DNA of 8,967 nt from Planctomycetia bacterium. GTDB lineage: Bacteria > Planctomycetota > UBA1135 > GCA-002686595. Within the stretch, counting starts at the first letter, position 1, and every line of letters begins with the position of its first letter. The translations under genes and the position numbers were made by a program. A model generated the notes under the pieces. That model was given only the letters and a program-made list of their open reading frames with translations. It was not told the origin of the DNA and searched no databases. The DNA is taken from contig SXKQ01000057.1 in the NCBI GenBank assembly GCA_005778045.1, forward strand, positions 1 through 8,967, read 5' to 3'. Positions 6,281-8,967 of the stretch are shown here, piece after piece.

Positions 6281-7090
6281 ATGGCTTCGATTCACGCCCT
6301 GATCGCCGCCGCGCTGCTCTGCGCCGCCCCGCTCTCCGCCCAGTCGACCGTGGACGCCTCGGCCCCCGCCAAGGCCAAGCCCGCGAGCTCCGCCACCAAG
6401 GTCGAGTTCGAGAGCGAGGACAAGCGCAAGCTCGCCGCCTCGTTCTGGGGCCCCAAGGACCAGAAGGGCGCCGCGCCGGCCGCCGTGCTCGTGCACGACG
6501 CAGGCTCGGATCGCGACACGCTCGCAGAGCTCGGCGAACGCCTGTGGAAGCAGGGTTTCGCCGTCGTGGCCGTCGACCTGCGCGGCCACGGCGACAGCGT
6601 CGGGACTGAAGTGGGCTGGGACGCCCTCGCGGAGGAGGAGCGCGCCCGCGCCTGGACTTTCGCCCTGCGCGACGTCAAGGCCGCCGCGGACTGGATCACC
6701 GAGCAGCCCGGCGTGCACAGCTCGAACCTCTCGCTGCTCGGCGACCGCGCCGGCGCGACCCTCGTGACCCGCTACGCCCAGCGCGACGAGAACGTGCGCT
6801 GCCTCGTGCTGCTCGAGCCCAAGGAAGAGACGCTCGGCTTCAATCTTGCCAAGGACGTCGCCGCCCTCGGCGGTCTCCCGACCTGCATCGTGGCCTGCAA
6901 GGACACGAGCGCCACGGCCCAGGCGATCGCCGACTCCGGCGCCGCGGCCAACGAGGGGCACAAGTTCGTCGAGGTGCTGGTCGCCAAGGGCGCCGCCGTC
7001 GGCAGCGCCGCCGACAAGACCTGCGTCGTGAACATCGCCAAGTTCATGAGCTCCCAGGCCAACCCTCAGAAGGCCGGCGAGAAGAAGTAG
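6281..7090 (+). CDS. secreted alpha/beta-hydrolase-fold protein, probably non-catalytic
   Basis: The 269-residue product begins with a Sec signal peptide (hydrophobic 6-19, likely cleaved after PLSA at residue 20), then an Ala/Pro/Lys linker (21-40). The rest follows the alpha/beta-hydrolase plan. AAVLVHDAGSDRDT (67-80) is the oxyanion-loop strand and turn. FAVVAVDLRGHGDS (93-106) is a textbook hydrolase strand-loop. LSLLGDRAGATLV (150-162) sits where the nucleophile elbow GxSxG should be, so Arg156 replaces the Ser/Cys/Asp nucleophile. TCIVACKDTSAT (201-212) is the strand that usually carries the acid. The terminal VEVLVAKGAAVG (230-241) lacks the expected catalytic His. It is therefore likely an exported pseudoenzyme or binding protein. 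The ATG at 6281 is the only usable start: in-frame codons back to a TGA at 6206 offer no ATG, GTG, TTG or CTG. A perfect terminator follows, so it is probably monocistronic. Confidence 0.8.
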   Translation: MASIHALIAAALLCAAPLSAQSTVDASAPAKAKPASSATKVEFESEDKRKLAASFWGPKDQKGAAPAAVLVHDAGSDRDTLAELGERLWKQGFAVVAVDLRGHGDSVGTEVGWDALAEEERARAWTFALRDVKAAADWITEQPGVHSSNLSLLGDRAGATLVTRYAQRDENVRCLVLLEPKEETLGFNLAKDVAALGGLPTCIVACKDTSATAQAIADSGAAANEGHKFVEVLVAKGAAVGSAADKTCVVNIAKFMSSQANPQKAGEKK

Positions 7091-7130
7091 GCGGCAGCGG
7101 AGCCCCGCCCGGGCCCCACCGTTCGCGACG

Positions 7131-7165
7131 CGCAGGGCCCCGCGGCTGGGGCCCTGCGGCGTTTT
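7131..7165 (+). terminator. intrinsic transcription terminator
   Basis: A perfect 11-base-pair stem, CGCAGGGCCCC (7131-7141) with GGGGCCCTGCG (7148-7158), encloses a six-base loop GCGGCT and is followed by GCGTTTT (7159-7165). It starts 41 bases after the stop of the hydrolase-like gene and insulates it from the radical SAM gene. The T-run is short (four), but the stem is very strong. Confidence 0.85.
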
Positions 7166-7263
7166 CCGGGCCTGCCCTGCGCAGCCGTGCCGCTCCTCCG
7201 CCGCGCTGCTCAAGCGGGCCGGGCGGCCCCTCCGAGTAGGATCTTGCTCTATCGGGCCCCGCC

Positions 7264-8340
7264 GTGGTGAAGAAGCTCCTGCGCTCGCTGCTACCGCCCG
7301 CTGCCCGCGCCCGCGTGCGGCGCTGGCTCGACGTGCTCGACACGGAGTGGCGCTTCCGCTTCCAGCGCGCCGCGATCCGCGCGCGGCTCGAGCGTCTGCG
7401 CCGCATCCCGCGCGGGCTGCACGTGGAAGGCACCAACATCTGCAACGCGCGCTGCGTGTTCTGCGCCTACCCCCAGATGGAGCGCCGCAAGCAGACCATG
7501 TCGAAGGAGGACTTCGAGCGCGTCGTCGCGCAGTACCTCGAGATGGGCGGGCACCACGTGTCGCTCACGCCGATCGTCGGCGACCCGTTCGTGGACAAGC
7601 ACCTCTTCGAGCGCCTCGAGCACCTGATGGGCCTCGAGCGCGTCGAGGGCATCAGCTTCTACACCAACGCGATCCTGATGACGCCGGAGAAGTCCGAGCG
7701 CCTGCTCGCGTACGCCTCGAAGCTGCACGTGCACGTCTCCTGGGGCGGCTTCGATCGCGAAACCTGGAATACGATCATGGGTGTCGAGAAGTTCGAGGCC
7801 GCGCGCGATGCGGTGCTCGCGTTGCTCGAGCTCAAGCGGCGCACGGGCTCGAAGCTGCGCTTCACGCTCGCGCTGCGCTGCCCCGACGCGAACTGCAAGG
7901 GCGAGCTGTTCGAGCGCATCGACGCGTTCCGCCGCACGGGCGAAGTCGAGATCGCGCCGATGGCCGACTACGACTCGTGGGCCGGCAAGATCGCACCCGC
8001 CGCGCTCGAGGCGGTCGGGCTCCCGCCGCGCGAAATGCCCTTCAAGCGCGGCGCGTGCGAGCTGCTCTTCACCAAGCCCGTGGTGCTCGCCGACGGTCGC
8101 GTCAACGCCTGCGCCTGCCGCGACGTCGAGGCCGAGCTGATCGTCGGCAACGTGAACGACGAGCCGCTCGGGACGATCTGGGCCGGCGAGCGCATCAGCG
8201 AACTGATCGAGCGCCACGAGCGCGGTGACTACCCCGAGGTCTGCCGACGCTGCACCTACTTCGTCAGCGTCTACAACTCGCGCCGCTCGCGTACCTTCGC
8301 GAGCGACGGCAAGCTCGCGGGCAACTGGGCCGAGGACTAG
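7264..8340 (+). CDS. radical SAM protein with SPASM/Twitch-like C-terminus
   Basis: A 358-residue enzyme expected to cleave S-adenosylmethionine reductively. The N-terminal 50 residues are basic and amphipathic. The core begins with GLHVEGTNICNARCVFCAYP, giving the CxxxCxxC cluster motif (Cys60, Cys64, Cys67). Radical SAM strand elements follow: GDPFVDKHLFERL (106-118), GISFYTNAILMT (129-140) and VHVSWGGFDRETW (156-168). The C-terminus has Cys265 and Cys283 in the CX12GX4C arrangement typical of SPASM/Twitch domains, then Cys285 and the CRRC pair (Cys327, Cys330), suggesting at least one auxiliary iron-sulfur cluster. Substrate is unknown: such proteins include peptide-modifying maturases and envelope or cell-surface polysaccharide-associated enzymes. 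No small precursor peptide gene is evident beside it. Start is one of two consecutive GTG codons (7264 or 7267), neither with a clear Shine-Dalgarno sequence. Confidence 0.9.
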   Translation: MVKKLLRSLLPPAARARVRRWLDVLDTEWRFRFQRAAIRARLERLRRIPRGLHVEGTNICNARCVFCAYPQMERRKQTMSKEDFERVVAQYLEMGGHHVSLTPIVGDPFVDKHLFERLEHLMGLERVEGISFYTNAILMTPEKSERLLAYASKLHVHVSWGGFDRETWNTIMGVEKFEAARDAVLALLELKRRTGSKLRFTLALRCPDANCKGELFERIDAFRRTGEVEIAPMADYDSWAGKIAPAALEAVGLPPREMPFKRGACELLFTKPVVLADGRVNACACRDVEAELIVGNVNDEPLGTIWAGERISELIERHERGDYPEVCRRCTYFVSVYNSRRSRTFASDGKLAGNWAED

Positions 8341-8558
8341 CGCGCGCCGCGATGACTCCGCCGAGAATTCGTCAGCTGCACGCGAACATTTTTCGATACC
8401 GCCAGAGACCGCCCGCGGCGCGGTTGCGCGTGAATCCTGCCAAGCCCTAGCCTAGACGCCCCAGCTCGCGATGCGCAGCCGCCGACGCAAGCACCGATCA
8501 AGGCTTGAGGCCCCGACGACCGAACACCCCGCTCCAGAGCCCCCGCGAGCCCCTCCCC

Positions 8559-8967
8559 ATGAGCACGTTCCAACTGACCCACCTCGAGGAACTCGAGGCC
8601 GAGGCCATCCAGATCATCCGCGAGGTGGTCGCGCAGTTCGAGAAGCCGGTGATGCTGTTCTCGATCGGCAAGGACTCGATCGCGATGCTGCGCCTCGCCG
8701 AGAAGGCCTTCGCGCCGGGCAAGCTCCCCTTCCCGCTCCTGCATGTGAACACCACGTTCAAGTTCAAGGAGATGATCAGCTTCCGCGACGAGTTCGTGAA
8801 GAGCCGCGGGCACCAGCTCATCGAGTGGATCAACCAGGACGGAGTCAAGGCGGGCATCACGCCCTTCAACGCCGGCACGCAGCGGTACACGCACGTGATG
8901 AAGACCGAGGGGCTCAAGCAGGCGCTCTCCCACTACGGCTTCGATGCGGCCTTTGGCGGCGCGCGGC
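8559..8967 (+). CDS. cysD: sulfate adenylyltransferase subunit 2 (partial, 5' end)
   Basis: The first 136 residues of the ATP-sulfurylase catalytic subunit, cut by the window edge (full family length is about 300). CysD with the GTPase CysN makes adenosine 5'-phosphosulfate from sulfate and ATP, the first step of assimilatory sulfate reduction. The start reads [20 protein letters not shown], collinear with the family N-terminus. The PP-loop appears as FSIGKDS (34-40), followed by [19 protein letters not shown] (54-72), [10 protein letters not shown] (114-123) and FDAAFGGAR (128-136), all strong CysD signatures. The stretch usually read as HVDT-x-W-K-F is HVNTTFKF here. The ATG at 8559 follows a C-rich leader without a clear Shine-Dalgarno sequence. 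cysN or cysNC is expected just downstream. The 218-base gap before it belongs to cysD control; I see only an AT-richer patch near 8386-8399. Confidence 0.95.
   Translation, partial: MSTFQLTHLEELEAEAIQIIREVVAQFEKPVMLFSIGKDSIAMLRLAEKAFAPGKLPFPLLHVNTTFKFKEMISFRDEFVKSRGHQLIEWINQDGVKAGITPFNAGTQRYTHVMKTEGLKQALSHYGFDAAFGGAR

Noticed and set aside
7291..8217. A 308-residue antisense open frame within the radical SAM gene
   Set aside because: The plus frame has all radical SAM and SPASM cysteines; the antisense frame is compositional noise.
8341..8420. Possible terminator after the radical SAM gene before the ATTTTTCG stretch
   Set aside because: No adequate stem immediately precedes the T-run; CAGCTG and GAATTC are only short palindromes.
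8424..8453. Possible cysD promoter TTGCGC-18-TAGCCT
   Set aside because: The -10 matches only three of six positions and the spacing is not ideal; too weak to annotate.

Overview
The window is a very GC-rich (about 70% by eye) stretch of bacterial chromosome. It holds ordinary housekeeping genes plus several poorly characterised envelope or membrane genes. Universal markers (ribosomal proteins S9 and L13, a CysD-type sulfate adenylyltransferase subunit) show it is bacterial and chromosomal. The phylum cannot be fixed from sequence alone. Very high GC, weak or absent Shine-Dalgarno sequences before several genes, a compact Ski2/HelY-type helicase and a FtsQ-like gene lying outside any visible division cluster would fit a deep-branching GC-rich lineage such as Planctomycetota, but this is a low-confidence guess. 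I see no tRNA, rRNA, CRISPR array, insertion sequence, phage gene or other sign of recent transfer.

Left half (32-3912) reads entirely on the minus strand. In transcription order it holds an 83-residue unknown protein (3912-3661), a FtsQ/DivIB-like membrane protein with a POTRA-like segment (3585-2641), a multi-pass membrane protein of unknown function (about 2632-1994), a membrane-anchored unknown protein whose GTG start overlaps the previous stop in a GTGA junction (1997-966), then rplM (883-440) and rpsI (424-32). The middle three are tightly packed and look co-transcribed. rplM-rpsI probably also has its own promoter, overlapping the end of the preceding gene (941-969).

The 170-base gap at 3913-4082 separates the two divergent halves. 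The right half reads on the plus strand: a 681-residue Ski2/HelY-type helicase (4083-6128), a secreted alpha/beta-hydrolase-like protein that seems to have lost its catalytic serine (6281-7090), a textbook intrinsic terminator (7131-7165), a radical SAM protein with a SPASM/Twitch-like C-terminal cysteine set (7264-8340), and the 5' part of cysD (8559 to the window edge). The intergenic stretches at 6129-6280, 7091-7263 and 8341-8558 are each under 300 bases. They hold a nested inverted repeat with a candidate promoter, the terminator, and a small AT-rich patch (about 8386-8399), respectively.

No single new multi-gene system is evident. The points most worth following are the hydrolase-like protein with Arg at the nucleophile position, the FtsQ-like/unknown membrane gene trio upstream of the ribosomal pair, the Arg/Gly-rich insert in the helicase, and the uncharacterised SPASM-type radical SAM protein.
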